Shown here: one piece after another, positions 18,839 through 27,197 of the stretch
Numbering within the stretch: position 1 is the first letter of the stretch
How the letters are laid out: the number at the start of each line of letters is the position of its first letter
Source: Verrucomicrobiaceae bacterium
Lineage (GTDB): Bacteria > Verrucomicrobiota > Verrucomicrobiia > Verrucomicrobiales > Verrucomicrobiaceae
Assembly: GCA_016713245.1 (NCBI GenBank)
Contig: JADJPM010000004.1
Location: 2,232,001 to 2,296,000 of the forward strand
DNA length: 64,000 nt
Direction: 5' to 3'
The notes under the pieces: generated by a model
Told to the model about the DNA's origin: nothing
The model's input: only the letters and a program-made list of their open reading frames with translations
The model's database searches: none
Translations under genes and position numbers: made by a program

Positions 18839-19854
18839 GCCGCATCCCCATCGTCCTCATCGCCGGATTCCTCGGCGCGGGCAAAACCACCTTTCTGCAT
18901 GCCCTCATGGGCGCATTGAAGGAACGCAAGGTCGGCTTCAGCGTTGTGGTCAATGACTTCGAGAACGCCGAGATCGATGCCGCGCGTCTGCGTGATCTCG
19001 ATGTCGAAGTGCAGTCCATCAACGGCTCCTGCGTCTGCTGCTCCTCGCTGAACGACTTCATGCTCACCCTCGGCACCATCGACGTGCCACGCGGCGGCGT
19101 GCTGCTCGTCGAGGCGAATGGCGCGTCCGATTTCATCACCCTCATCGCCGCCATCACCATGCGTGGCGAGTGCCGACGCTTCACCTCGCCCATGCAGGTG
19201 ACCATGATCGACACCGTGCGCTGGCAGAAACGCCGCAAGCACAACAAGCTGGAGCAGGAGCAGGTGAAAACCGCCACGCACTGGATGCTCACGCACACCG
19301 GCAGCGTCAAAAATCCACGCCTCGCTGGCATCCGCGCCGCCGTGAAGATGCTCACCCCGCGCGGCATCGAGACCAGCGTAGATGACTTCGCCGACTTCCT
19401 CCGCCTGCAAGCCGCCACCGCCCGCTTCGCGCCCGCTGAATCGCCAAAACCCGCTCTCTTCGAAAGCGCCACCACCGAGCCTGCTCACGATCATCACGAT
19501 CATCACGAGCATCACCATCACCACGATGACGAACGCGCCTTCACCTCCATGCGCGTGCCCGTGCCCTTCGTCGTCCAGCGACAGGACCTCGAACGCGTCC
19601 TGCGCCATCTGCCGGATGAAGTCCTCCGCGTGAAAGGCCTCTGCCGCCTCGCCGAGCTGCCGCAGATCCCCTTCTCCTTCCAACACGTCCGCCCCGAAGG
19701 CGAAACCTGGTTCCTCCCCATGATCGGTGCCCTCGGCATCATCCCCAGCGGCGTCGTCATCGGCGTCGGCCTGCCGGAAAAGATCATCCAAAACGCCTTC
19801 GAAGCCCTCCCCAGCGCCGAACTGCGGCCTGACATTCAAGTTGAGGCAGAATGA
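18835..19854 (+). CDS. COG0523 GTPase with His-rich loop, copy 3
   Basis: A 339-residue GTPase diverged from copies 1 and 2. Walker A is GFLGAGKTTFLH (11-22), the metal motif is CVCC (66-69), and the switch segment reads EANGASD instead of ESTGxSEP. A poly-His loop (HDHHDHHEHHHHHDD, about 217-231) lies before a CobW C-terminal domain. The His loop is typical of zinc-binding members such as YjiA/ZigA-like proteins. Start ATG 18835 overlaps the hisI stop, and this is the last clear member of the operon. It may deliver zinc to, or replace loading of, a specific client; the client is not evident. Confidence 0.85.
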   Translation: MSRIPIVLIAGFLGAGKTTFLHALMGALKERKVGFSVVVNDFENAEIDAARLRDLDVEVQSINGSCVCCSSLNDFMLTLGTIDVPRGGVLLVEANGASDFITLIAAITMRGECRRFTSPMQVTMIDTVRWQKRRKHNKLEQEQVKTATHWMLTHTGSVKNPRLAGIRAAVKMLTPRGIETSVDDFADFLRLQAATARFAPAESPKPALFESATTEPAHDHHDHHEHHHHHDDERAFTSMRVPVPFVVQRQDLERVLRHLPDEVLRVKGLCRLAELPQIPFSFQHVRPEGETWFLPMIGALGIIPSGVVIGVGLPEKIIQNAFEALPSAELRPDIQVEAE

Positions 19855-19928
19855 TTGCATGAGAGAAATGTTTCTTCAGAGGAGAATCATTTTGCCATCC
19901 ATCATTTTGCCAACATCGCCCCGTCACC

Positions 19929-20426
19929 ATGCCCACACCTCCTCGTGAAATCCGAGTCCGCCATGCGGCGGGTGCGCCCGAAGCCGCTGCTGCTGTCATC
20001 CAAACGCAGCGTGAGCTGAAAAAGCTGATCGCCGGAGAAAGCACGGCAGACACCCGACAGCTCGGCACGGTGGTTTCAAAGCTTCAGGTCGTCATCGCGG
20101 ACTATCTCGACTCCGGCAAGCCGCTCAAGATCACGCTGAGTGCCTTCGAAATCCTCTCGGCCGTCGAAGCGGCCATTCAGGAGGCGGTGGGGCATCCCAG
20201 CCCATGGCCGGACGGAGCGGATGCACGCACGTTTTTCGTTCACGGCCTCTACGATGAGATCATCCAGCAGCCGAGCAACATCTTCGAGACGAAGCTCTTC
20301 CCTGACGGCAGTGAACGTTACATCCCCATCAGCCGCGCCACTTGGAAAGCCTGCCTGGAGTTCCTCCGCGAGCAGATCATCGAGGGCGGCCTCAAGATCG
20401 CCAAGAAGCGGGTGGAGGCAGAGTAG
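19929..20426 (+). CDS. conserved-looking hypothetical protein
   Basis: A 165-residue, mostly helical, soluble protein with no signal peptide and no motif I recognise. The N-terminal half has the long helix QRELKKLIAGESTADTRQL and the C-terminal half WKACLEFLREQIIEGGL. It starts 74 nt after the last COG0523 gene. The gap holds A/T-rich repeat remnants and only a half-site (TTGCAT at 19855) of the operator. Whether it belongs to the operon is unclear. Confidence 0.5.
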   Translation: MPTPPREIRVRHAAGAPEAAAAVIQTQRELKKLIAGESTADTRQLGTVVSKLQVVIADYLDSGKPLKITLSAFEILSAVEAAIQEAVGHPSPWPDGADARTFFVHGLYDEIIQQPSNIFETKLFPDGSERYIPISRATWKACLEFLREQIIEGGLKIAKKRVEAE

Positions 20427-20616
20427 TGGAGTGATGGAGTGATGGAGTGATGGAGTGGTGGAGTGTTGCTCCAGGCGGCCTTGAAACTTGGAACCTGGAA
20501 CTTGGAACGACGCGTCAGGATCGAGGACGAGTCCGAGTAGGAGGACGAGGACGATTGGCAGCCATTCATTCACTACTCCAACACTCCACGACTCCATCAC
20601 CCCGCCACCGCTCCGC
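20427..20616. repeat. intergenic repeat cluster: 8-bp tandem repeat and inverted copy
   Basis: Five 8-bp units of the type TGGAGTGA run from 20427 to 20466. An inverted counterpart (ACTCCAACACTCCACGACTC, about 20574-20593) follows, so the segment can fold back. Between them are CTTGGAACCTGGAACTTGGA and a 30-bp block (20519-20548) that recurs once more at 47565-47594 in reverse orientation with one mismatch. It lies between convergent genes. No coding sequence is evident. Confidence 0.6.
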
Positions 20617-21783
20617 TCACCGCACCTGCCGCAGATTCTTCGGCCAGGGGTCGTCGAAGGGGCAGCCGGATTGCCATTGGCGGATTTCGTCGTCGGTGCA
20701 GAAGCAGGTCTGAAGGTGGCGGAGGAAGATGGCGCGGTCGTGCTCGGTGCCGATGAGGGTGAGTTCGTTCAAGCGGTCGCCAAAGACGGGGTGGGTGCCT
20801 TGCAGCCACTCGCGGAGTTGGGTAATCTCATGCGGGAGGAGTTTGCCATCGGGGTTTTTGACGAGCTCGGCCTTCCAGTAGGCCATGAGCTCCATTTCGA
20901 TGCTGCCGCCGCTTTGACTCCACAGCAGCACCTCGCGCGGTCGTGAGGCGAGCCAGATGAAGCCTTTGCTGCGATGAATGCCGAGGCCGAGATGCTCGCG
21001 AAAACAGGTCCAAAAACGTCGCGGATGCAGCGGTCGCTCGTCACGCACGACCGTGTAACCGATGTCGTAGGCCTCACTTTCGCCCAAATCGGTGTCGGGA
21101 AGGCCCAGCGAGAGCTCTTGAGCGCGTTCGAGGTCGAAACCGCCGAGGTCGAGCCAATCGACCTCCGCCTTGCCATAGCTCGCGGTGAGCACGCGGGCCT
21201 TGGGATGGAGGATTTCGAGTGTTTTGCGCACGATGGCCAGATCGGCGGCGGGAACGCGTTCGGCCTTGGTAAGCACGATCGTGCTGGCGAATTGCAGTTG
21301 CTCCACGAGCAGGTTTTCCGCGCTGCGCAGCCCGCGGGCCTCGTTTTGCACCAAACGGCGCAGCAGGTCCGCGCCGCCGCCGTGATCGGCGACGAGCGCC
21401 CGCGCATCCAGCAGCGTGATGAAGCCGTGCAACCCCAGCGAGGCATGCTGGAGCACATCTTCGATCAACGGCCAAGGGTGCGAGCTGCCGGAGGTCTCGA
21501 TTATCAGATGATCCACATCCTCGCGAGCAGCGAAACGAGCCAGCGCCTCGCGAAACGCCTCGCGTCGGCTGCCGCTGATGCTGCCGGCGTAAAGGCTGAC
21601 GAGCGTGCCCTCGGCCTCAGACAACCGCTCGGCCTCGCGGACGAGGTCGCCATCGACTTCGAGGTCGCTCACGTCATTGACGAGCACGCCGAGCCGTCGC
21701 TGCGCCGGGGCCTCCCGCAGCATGCGCCGCAGGAGCGTGGTTTTGCCGGAGCCGAGAAAGCCGCAGAGGATGGTGACGCGCAT
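20617..21783 (-). CDS. COG0523-type GTPase lacking the CxCC motif, copy 4
   Basis: A 388-residue GTPase with Walker A CGFLGSGKTTLLRR (7-20), VLVNDVSDLEVDG, IIETSGSSHPWP and LTKAE, and the CobW-like C-terminal domain (IHRSKGFIWLASRP). Where other members have CxCC this one reads LYAGSISGS (64-72), with no cysteine or histidine. It therefore cannot use the usual metal site and may have a regulatory or different role. The operator at 21813 is 29 nt upstream and shared with the divergent transporter. I chose ATG 21783 (MRVTILCGFLG); the longer frame runs through the operator. Confidence 0.8.
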   Translation of the reverse strand: MRVTILCGFLGSGKTTLLRRMLREAPAQRRLGVLVNDVSDLEVDGDLVREAERLSEAEGTLVSLYAGSISGSRREAFREALARFAAREDVDHLIIETSGSSHPWPLIEDVLQHASLGLHGFITLLDARALVADHGGGADLLRRLVQNEARGLRSAENLLVEQLQFASTIVLTKAERVPAADLAIVRKTLEILHPKARVLTASYGKAEVDWLDLGGFDLERAQELSLGLPDTDLGESEAYDIGYTVVRDERPLHPRRFWTCFREHLGLGIHRSKGFIWLASRPREVLLWSQSGGSIEMELMAYWKAELVKNPDGKLLPHEITQLREWLQGTHPVFGDRLNELTLIGTEHDRAIFLRHLQTCFCTDDEIRQWQSGCPFDDPWPKNLRQVR

Positions 21784-21812
21784 GCGGGGGAGATGTGGTC
21801 GCAGTTGTTTTA

Positions 21813-21831
21813 AATGCAAATATTTTGCGTT
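21813..21831. promoter_or_regulatory. Zur-like palindromic operator, site 4
   Basis: AATGCAAATATTTTGCGTT, the best-matching site. It lies between the divergent COG0523 gene (start 21783, minus) and the BASS-type transporter (start 21849 or 21864, plus). Confidence 0.65.
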
Positions 21832-21848
21832 ACCCAAAAGGCCGGTGC

Positions 21849-22916
21849 ATGAATTCTTCCGCCATGAAAAATCTCTTCTCGAATCTCGGCACCACCCTGC
21901 TGCTGATAGCGGCCATCTTCATCGGCTCCGCGCTTGGCTGGTCCTCCACCACCTTGGGATCGCAGCTCGGCGGGTATGTCGATCCGCTGATCCTCGCTTT
22001 GGTGTCCGTCTTGTTCTTTGAGGTGGATTTCCTGGCGCTGCGGCATGGCGGCGGGCACTGGCGTTGCCTGCTGCTGGCCTGGGTGTGCAATTTCCTCATC
22101 ATTCCGGTGCTCGGCTGGGGCATCGCCAGCCTCTTTCTCAGCGGCCAGCCGCTGCTGCTCACGGGACTGCTGATCTACTTCATGGCTCCATGCACGGACT
22201 GGTTCCTGGGCTTCACGCGGCTGTCGCGGGGAAACACCGCGCTGGGTTCCGTACTGCTGCCGGTCAACCTGCTTTCCCAACTGCTGCTGTATCCCGTTTA
22301 TCTCGGTCTGATGGTCGGACACCGCACGGGCGCAGATGTCATCACGCTGGGTGGCACGCTGTGGCAATGGTTCCTCGTGCCTTTCGCGGGGGCGGTGGCA
22401 GCGCACGGGATGCTGCGGCTGGTGCTGCCGTCTGCGTGGTTCGCCACGCTTCGCAGGCTGGCGGGGCGGCTGGTGCCAATGATCATCGCGCTGATGGTGG
22501 TGTGTGTCTTCGCGGCCAACATCACCGTCATCCTGGAGCATGCGCTGGCCTTCCTCATGATCCTCGCGGCGGTGTTTGTGTTCTTTGTCGTCACCTACTT
22601 CCTGGCGGAGGCAGCGGTGCGTGTGGGCCGCCTGGCTTATCCGGAGCGTGCGCTGCTCACGATGACCACGGCGGCCCGGAATGCGCCGCTGATGCTCGGC
22701 ATCACTATGGCGGCGCTGCCGGAGCAGCCCTTGATCTACGCGGCGCTGGTCATCGGCATGCTGGTGGAGTTTCCCCATCTCACAGCACTGAAACACCTGC
22801 TGCTGCGTCGTGCAGACGCACCACCACCGCCGCCTTCCGGTATGCCGCAGATAGCACAAAGCCCGCGACAGAGCTCGCCGGGCGATCTCGCGGCCTCGGG
22901 CCTCGCCCGTGCGTGA
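21849..22916 (+). CDS. ACR3/BASS-superfamily transporter
   Basis: About 355 residues with roughly ten membrane helices, from LLLIAAIFIGSALGW to PLIYAALVIGMLVEFPHL. The stretch FMAPCTDWFLGFTRLSRGN contains the conserved Cys-Thr/Asp of ACR3-type carriers, and TAARNAPLML the second conserved crossover. ACR3 proteins expel arsenite; BASS relatives carry organic anions. Its position behind the shared operator and opposite a COG0523 gene suggests a metal-linked substrate instead (inference). Start is 21849 (MNSSAMKN) or 21864 (MKNLF); both follow the operator. No arsR or arsC is present, which weakens an arsenic role. Confidence 0.75.
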   Translation: MNSSAMKNLFSNLGTTLLLIAAIFIGSALGWSSTTLGSQLGGYVDPLILALVSVLFFEVDFLALRHGGGHWRCLLLAWVCNFLIIPVLGWGIASLFLSGQPLLLTGLLIYFMAPCTDWFLGFTRLSRGNTALGSVLLPVNLLSQLLLYPVYLGLMVGHRTGADVITLGGTLWQWFLVPFAGAVAAHGMLRLVLPSAWFATLRRLAGRLVPMIIALMVVCVFAANITVILEHALAFLMILAAVFVFFVVTYFLAEAAVRVGRLAYPERALLTMTTAARNAPLMLGITMAALPEQPLIYAALVIGMLVEFPHLTALKHLLLRRADAPPPPPSGMPQIAQSPRQSSPGDLAASGLARA

Positions 22917-22951
22917 CATGACACGCCGATCACACCTTTCTCCTCAAACGC

Positions 22952-24145
22952 ATGAAACTCTCCCACAACGTCCTCATCGTCGGCGCAGGTCCTGCGGGGC
23001 TCGGATGTGCGCTCGCGCTGCAAGCAGCGGGTGTCGAGGACGTGGTCATCGTCGATGAAAAAGGCGTCGGTGCCAGCTTCGAGGCCTGGCCGGAGCAGAT
23101 GACGCTCCTCACGCCCTCCTTTCACTCGAACAACTTCGGCTTCGCCGATCTCAACGCCATCTCGCCCGAGACCTCGCCCGCTGATTTTCTCCACACGCAG
23201 CATCCCAGTGGCAAAGACTACGCCACCTACCTCAAGGCCATCGTGAAGCATTACGAGCTGGAAGTGGAAACCGACGTGCGAGTCACCAGCCTGCGCCGCG
23301 TGCGCAATTCATTCGAGGTGCAGACCTCCAAAGGACTGCGCACGGCACGCTTCGTCATCTGGGCCGTCGGCGAATTCTCACGACCCGATCTCGGCGGCAT
23401 CGAAGGAGCCGATTTCGGCCTGCACAACAGCCGCGTGCGCGACTGGGAGCCGCTCGCGCTCACCGGCGATGTCTTCACGCTCATCGGCGGCTACGAGAGC
23501 GGCATCGACGCCGCCATCCAGCTCATGCAGTTCGGCAAAAAAGTGCATCTCCTCTCCCGCGGCCATCCCTGGGACAGCGACGATCCCGATCCCAGCCGCG
23601 CCCTCAGCCCCCGCACGCGCGACCGACTCAAAAACGCGCTGCTCGAAGCCTCCGGCACCATCCACTTCTACAAAAACGCCGAGGTGCTCGCCATCCGCCC
23701 CGTGCGCGGCGGCTTCGAACTCGACGTGCGCGATGGCAAACCTTTCCACAGCCCCACGCCGCCCATCCTCTGCACTGGCTTTCGCAGCGCCATCGAACCG
23801 CTGCGTGATCTCTGGGAATGGAAAAAAGGCTCGCCCATCTTCAGCGAGGCCGCCGACGAATCCACGCTCACGCCCGGCCTCTTTTACAGCGGGCCTTCGT
23901 TGCAGCATCGCGGCATGCTCTTCTGCTTCATCTACAAATACCGCGCCCGCTTTGGCGTCATCGCCCGCGAGATCGCCGGACGTCTCGGCATCGACATCGG
24001 CGACGGGCTCGATCTCTGGAAACAACGCGGCTTCCTGCTCGATGACCTCAAGTGCTGCTCCGACTGCCAATGCGCCGTCGAGCCCGAGCAAGACCATCAA
24101 CTCAACCAACACGCGGAGGTCATCGAATATGCTGTGGCGGCGTAA
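22952..24145 (+). CDS. FAD/NAD(P)-binding oxidoreductase (YpdA-like flavoprotein)
   Basis: A 397-residue flavoprotein. The FAD-binding GAGPAGLGCALAL is at about 10-22, a second dinucleotide-binding motif (LIGGYESGIDAA) at about 178-189, and a CTGFRSA segment at about 272. The layout resembles YpdA/flavin monooxygenase-like thiol-disulfide reductases. The C-terminus is Cys-rich (KCCSDCQCAVE, about 366-376), which is unusual and could bind metal or take part in thiol chemistry. Starts 36 nt after the transporter gene and overlaps the next Cys-rich gene by 17 nt, so all three are probably one transcript from the 21813 operator. Substrate unknown. Confidence 0.7.
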   Translation: MKLSHNVLIVGAGPAGLGCALALQAAGVEDVVIVDEKGVGASFEAWPEQMTLLTPSFHSNNFGFADLNAISPETSPADFLHTQHPSGKDYATYLKAIVKHYELEVETDVRVTSLRRVRNSFEVQTSKGLRTARFVIWAVGEFSRPDLGGIEGADFGLHNSRVRDWEPLALTGDVFTLIGGYESGIDAAIQLMQFGKKVHLLSRGHPWDSDDPDPSRALSPRTRDRLKNALLEASGTIHFYKNAEVLAIRPVRGGFELDVRDGKPFHSPTPPILCTGFRSAIEPLRDLWEWKKGSPIFSEAADESTLTPGLFYSGPSLQHRGMLFCFIYKYRARFGVIAREIAGRLGIDIGDGLDLWKQRGFLLDDLKCCSDCQCAVEPEQDHQLNQHAEVIEYAVAA

Positions 24146-24776
24146 ACCCAATCGTGACGCAGGCACTCCTGCCAGCGCTTCTCAACGTCCGAAAACCACC
24201 GCCGCCACGCTCACCCGCGGCCACCTCAACGACCTCACCACCGGTCTCGGCCAGCAAATGTTCTTCTGGGGCCGCGATGTGCTCACGGACGGCAATCTGC
24301 TCCTCAAGCACGGCTTCGAAAAACACCGCAGCGAAGGCCTGCAAGGCACCAGTTGCTACTGCAAGCCGTGGGAGGACGGCATGATCGAACTGCACGGCGC
24401 CTGCGCGGGATGGTATCCCTGCGAGGGCGGCCAATGCGGCTTCCTTTTCATCCGCAACGCCAAGCGCTGCTACGTCCACCACCGCACCTCGCCCGTCGTG
24501 CCCGGCGAGTATGACTTCAAAGAGTTCGACAGCAGCAATCTCCCCGAACTGACCCGCAGCAGCCGCATCTTCACCGCCTGGCTGGCCGAGTATGAAGCCT
24601 GGATCGCCAAACAAATGGGCCGCAGCTACCGCGAAGAATGTCACGCCATGTTTTCGAAGCTCCCCACCTCCAAACCTTGGCTGGAGCCCGAAAAAGCCCG
24701 CCGTTGGATCGCCACCTTTGCCGCAGCCTCCCCAGCCCTTCCAAGGGCCAAAGCGTGGGCGGCGGGATCATGCTAA
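24129..24776 (+). CDS. Cys-rich protein of unknown family
   Basis: A 215-residue soluble protein with no signal peptide. A Cys cluster lies in the middle: GTSCYCKPWED (about 77-87), HGACAGWYPCEGGQCG (about 93-108) and RCYVHH (about 117-122). This makes seven cysteines and several histidines within 50 residues, suggesting one or two metal sites. It overlaps the flavoprotein gene by 17 nt, implying translational coupling and perhaps a redox pair. I do not recognise the domain. The Cys-free tail (IAKQMGRSYREECHAMFSKL onward) is helical. Confidence 0.6.
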   Translation: MLWRRKPNRDAGTPASASQRPKTTAATLTRGHLNDLTTGLGQQMFFWGRDVLTDGNLLLKHGFEKHRSEGLQGTSCYCKPWEDGMIELHGACAGWYPCEGGQCGFLFIRNAKRCYVHHRTSPVVPGEYDFKEFDSSNLPELTRSSRIFTAWLAEYEAWIAKQMGRSYREECHAMFSKLPTSKPWLEPEKARRWIATFAAASPALPRAKAWAAGSC

Positions 24777-24820
24777 AGGATTGCAATGCTGACTGAATGA
24801 CGCCAGATGGGCGGCCCGCC

Positions 24821-26899
24821 ATGAGCCGCTCCATTCTTTTCATCCTACTTACCGCCTCCCAGACGCTGCTGGCCCAGCAGCCGCATCGTCATGATCCGGC
24901 GCACAACCATGAGGACGAGGTCATTCCTCTGGATGAGGTCATCATCTCGGCTCCATTGGACCGGCCACTGTATCAGCAGGCGCAGGCAGCCTCGATTTTG
25001 GCCTCCGATGCGCTGACGCTTGGCAGCGAGGCTTCGCTGGGACAAACGCTGAGCCGGGTGCCGGGCGTGAGCAGCACTTACTTTGGGGCGTCAGCGAGTC
25101 GGCCCATCATTCGCGGTCTGGAAGGCGATCGAATCAAAGTGCTGCAAAACGGCCTCAATACGATCGATGCCTCGGCGGCGAGTCCTGACCATGGCGTGAG
25201 CTTTGATGTGTCTAATTTGAAATCCATCGAGGTCGTGCGGGGTCCGGCGACGCTGCTGTACGGCTCGAATGCCATCGGCGGTGTGGTGAATGCGATCGAC
25301 GGTCGCATCGTGGATGAGAAGCTGGAGGCGGGCACGATTCGCGGTTCGCTCGGCAGTCGTTTCAGCACGGTGGATCAGGGCTATGCGACGAATTTCATGC
25401 TGGAAGGCGGCCTCGGTCACGGGCTGGCCTTTCACCTCGAAGGCTTCACGCGTGCTGCGGAGGACTTTCGCGTGCCGGGTGAGCTGCGCTCAAGGGCCTT
25501 TCAAGAGGCGAATCCCCTGCCTGCTGGCACACCGGAACCGCGTGAGATCGTTCCGAATAGCTACCTGCGTGCCGAGGGGCTGAGCGGCGGCCTGAGCTAT
25601 GTGTGGGATGAGGGCTTCATCGGCTTTTCCTGGTCGGAGTATCATTCCCGCTACGGCTCCACGGTGGCGCAGGATGTGTTCATCGACATGAACCAGACCC
25701 GCCTGGATGTGCGCGGGGCGTTTTACAATCCACTGCCGAAGATCAAGGAACTCAGCTACCGCTTTGCGTGGTCGGACTACGAGCACACGGAATTCGAGGG
25801 TGGCATGGATAACACGGTCTTCAAAAACGACGGCTACGATCTGCGGGTGGAGGCGAAGCATGAAAAGATCGCCGGACTGGAAGGTGTGATCGGCTTTCAA
25901 TCGGACCGCAGTGATTTCCTGATCAGCGGTGCGGAGGCATTCATGCCGCCATCGATCACGCAGACGAATTCGGTCTTCTTCTTTGAGGAACTGGCCGCGA
26001 CTGAAAAACTGCGCTTCCAGTTTGGCGGACGTTACGACCACATCGATGTCGATTCGGTGCAAAACGATGTCTTTGGCCCGGCCATCCATCGGAACTTCGA
26101 CAACCTCAGCGGGTCCATTGGCGCGGTGTACACGCCGAATGAAACCTACGCCGCGGCCTTGACGCTCACCTATGCGGAACGTGCGCCGACGGCTCAGGAG
26201 CTTTTCGCCAATGGCGTGCATGCGGCGACGAGCACGTTTGAACTGGGCAATCCGAATCTCGGCCTCGAAAGCTCCCTCGGCATTGATTTGAACCTGCGCA
26301 AGCGCACCGGCTGGGTCACCGGCTCCATCGGCGGCTACTACACCCGCTACAACGGCTTCATCGGACTCTTCCCCACCGGAGCCGTCCGCGTGACGCCGGA
26401 TGGCGATGTCTTCAATGAATTCGGCTACCGCAGTGTGGATGCGGAGTTTCTCGGCGGCGAGGTGGAAGCGCAGTTTCACCTGCTGCATCCGCTGGAGGGC
26501 ACGGAGGCCGATGCACCGCGCACCAATCTGCACTGGGAAGTGCGAGCCGATGCGGTGCGTGCCCGCAACGCAGAAGGCGGCGGTTCCCTGCCCCGCATCC
26601 CGCCTTTCCATCTGACCAATGCGCTCGTCTTTCAGCGTGGCGGCTTCACCGCCCGTCTCGAAGGCATCTACGCCGCGCCGCAGGATCGCTTGGCGGCGAA
26701 TGAGCTGCGCACAGATAGCTACTTCCTCGTGAACGCCTCATTGAACTACGAGTTCAAGGTCGCCAAGACCACCTGCGATGTGTTCGTCAAAGGCATGAAC
26801 CTCACCAACGAGCAGGCCCGCGAGCACACCTCCTTTTTGAAGGACCAGCTGCCGCTGCCGGGTCGCGGTCTCGTGGTGGGCATGCAGATGAAGTTTTGA
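24821..26899 (+). CDS. TonB-dependent receptor, ZnuD-like, His-rich N-terminus
   Basis: A 692-residue outer-membrane receptor. Signal peptide MSRSILFILLTASQTLLA is followed by a His-rich mature N-terminus (HRHDPAHNHEDE, about 22-33). The plug (about 40-170) has GQTLSRVPGVSSTYFG, SRPIIRGLEGDRI and VVRGPATLLYGSNAIGGVVN, and the barrel ends in Phe (VGMQMKF). The plug and barrel match the ZnuD-type zinc/heme receptors and the first receptor here. The His-rich segment could sense or bind zinc in the periplasm. A half-site-like TTGCAATGC lies 35 nt upstream, but not a full operator. Start at 24821 (MSRS); an earlier ATG at 24797 lacks signal-peptide features. Confidence 0.85.
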   Translation: MSRSILFILLTASQTLLAQQPHRHDPAHNHEDEVIPLDEVIISAPLDRPLYQQAQAASILASDALTLGSEASLGQTLSRVPGVSSTYFGASASRPIIRGLEGDRIKVLQNGLNTIDASAASPDHGVSFDVSNLKSIEVVRGPATLLYGSNAIGGVVNAIDGRIVDEKLEAGTIRGSLGSRFSTVDQGYATNFMLEGGLGHGLAFHLEGFTRAAEDFRVPGELRSRAFQEANPLPAGTPEPREIVPNSYLRAEGLSGGLSYVWDEGFIGFSWSEYHSRYGSTVAQDVFIDMNQTRLDVRGAFYNPLPKIKELSYRFAWSDYEHTEFEGGMDNTVFKNDGYDLRVEAKHEKIAGLEGVIGFQSDRSDFLISGAEAFMPPSITQTNSVFFFEELAATEKLRFQFGGRYDHIDVDSVQNDVFGPAIHRNFDNLSGSIGAVYTPNETYAAALTLTYAERAPTAQELFANGVHAATSTFELGNPNLGLESSLGIDLNLRKRTGWVTGSIGGYYTRYNGFIGLFPTGAVRVTPDGDVFNEFGYRSVDAEFLGGEVEAQFHLLHPLEGTEADAPRTNLHWEVRADAVRARNAEGGGSLPRIPPFHLTNALVFQRGGFTARLEGIYAAPQDRLAANELRTDSYFLVNASLNYEFKVAKTTCDVFVKGMNLTNEQAREHTSFLKDQLPLPGRGLVVGMQMKF

Positions 26900-26975
26900 T
26901 GTGCGATGCCAAATGCTGAGTGCTGGCGGGAGAATTAGGTATTGGCTTCCCAAGGTGATGTGGCATGATCTTGGC

Positions 26976-27197
26976 ATGCAATACGATCCAGATGATGAAT
27001 GGCAGGAGTGGTTCCGACTCGGGCCGCTCGAGCGCTGGAATGAAAGCATGAAACTGTGGGCGCAGTATCTCGCCCAAGGAGGCAGCCTTGATCCCGAACC
27101 CGATTCACAAAGTCCTTTCGACTTTCCAGAACTGCAAGGTTCGCGCCCTGTTGATGGGCGGTCAGGCCTGCGTGTTCTACGGCGGGGCGGAGTTTAG
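26976..27197 (+). CDS. small acidic protein paired with nucleotidyltransferase
   Basis: A 73-residue protein (MQYDPDDEWQEWFRLG at the N-terminus), Trp-rich and acidic early on, with no known motif. Its last 110 nt overlap the next gene in another frame, and the overlapping C-terminal half (RPVDGRSGLRVLRRGG) may have little constraint. The overlap pattern suggests coupled expression with the nucleotidyltransferase, as in toxin-antitoxin-like pairs; this is inference. Confidence 0.4.
   Translation: MQYDPDDEWQEWFRLGPLERWNESMKLWAQYLAQGGSLDPEPDSQSPFDFPELQGSRPVDGRSGLRVLRRGGV

Noticed and set aside
19851..19869. Operator before the 19929 gene
   Set aside because: A single half-site TTGCAT with no second arm.
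21849..22916. Arsenic resistance operon
   Set aside because: No arsR, arsC or arsenic-related neighbour; context is metal chaperones.
24776..24800. Fifth copy of the zinc-type operator before the second TonB receptor
   Set aside because: Only TTGCAATGC is present; the GCAA-N5-TTGC spacing is not met.
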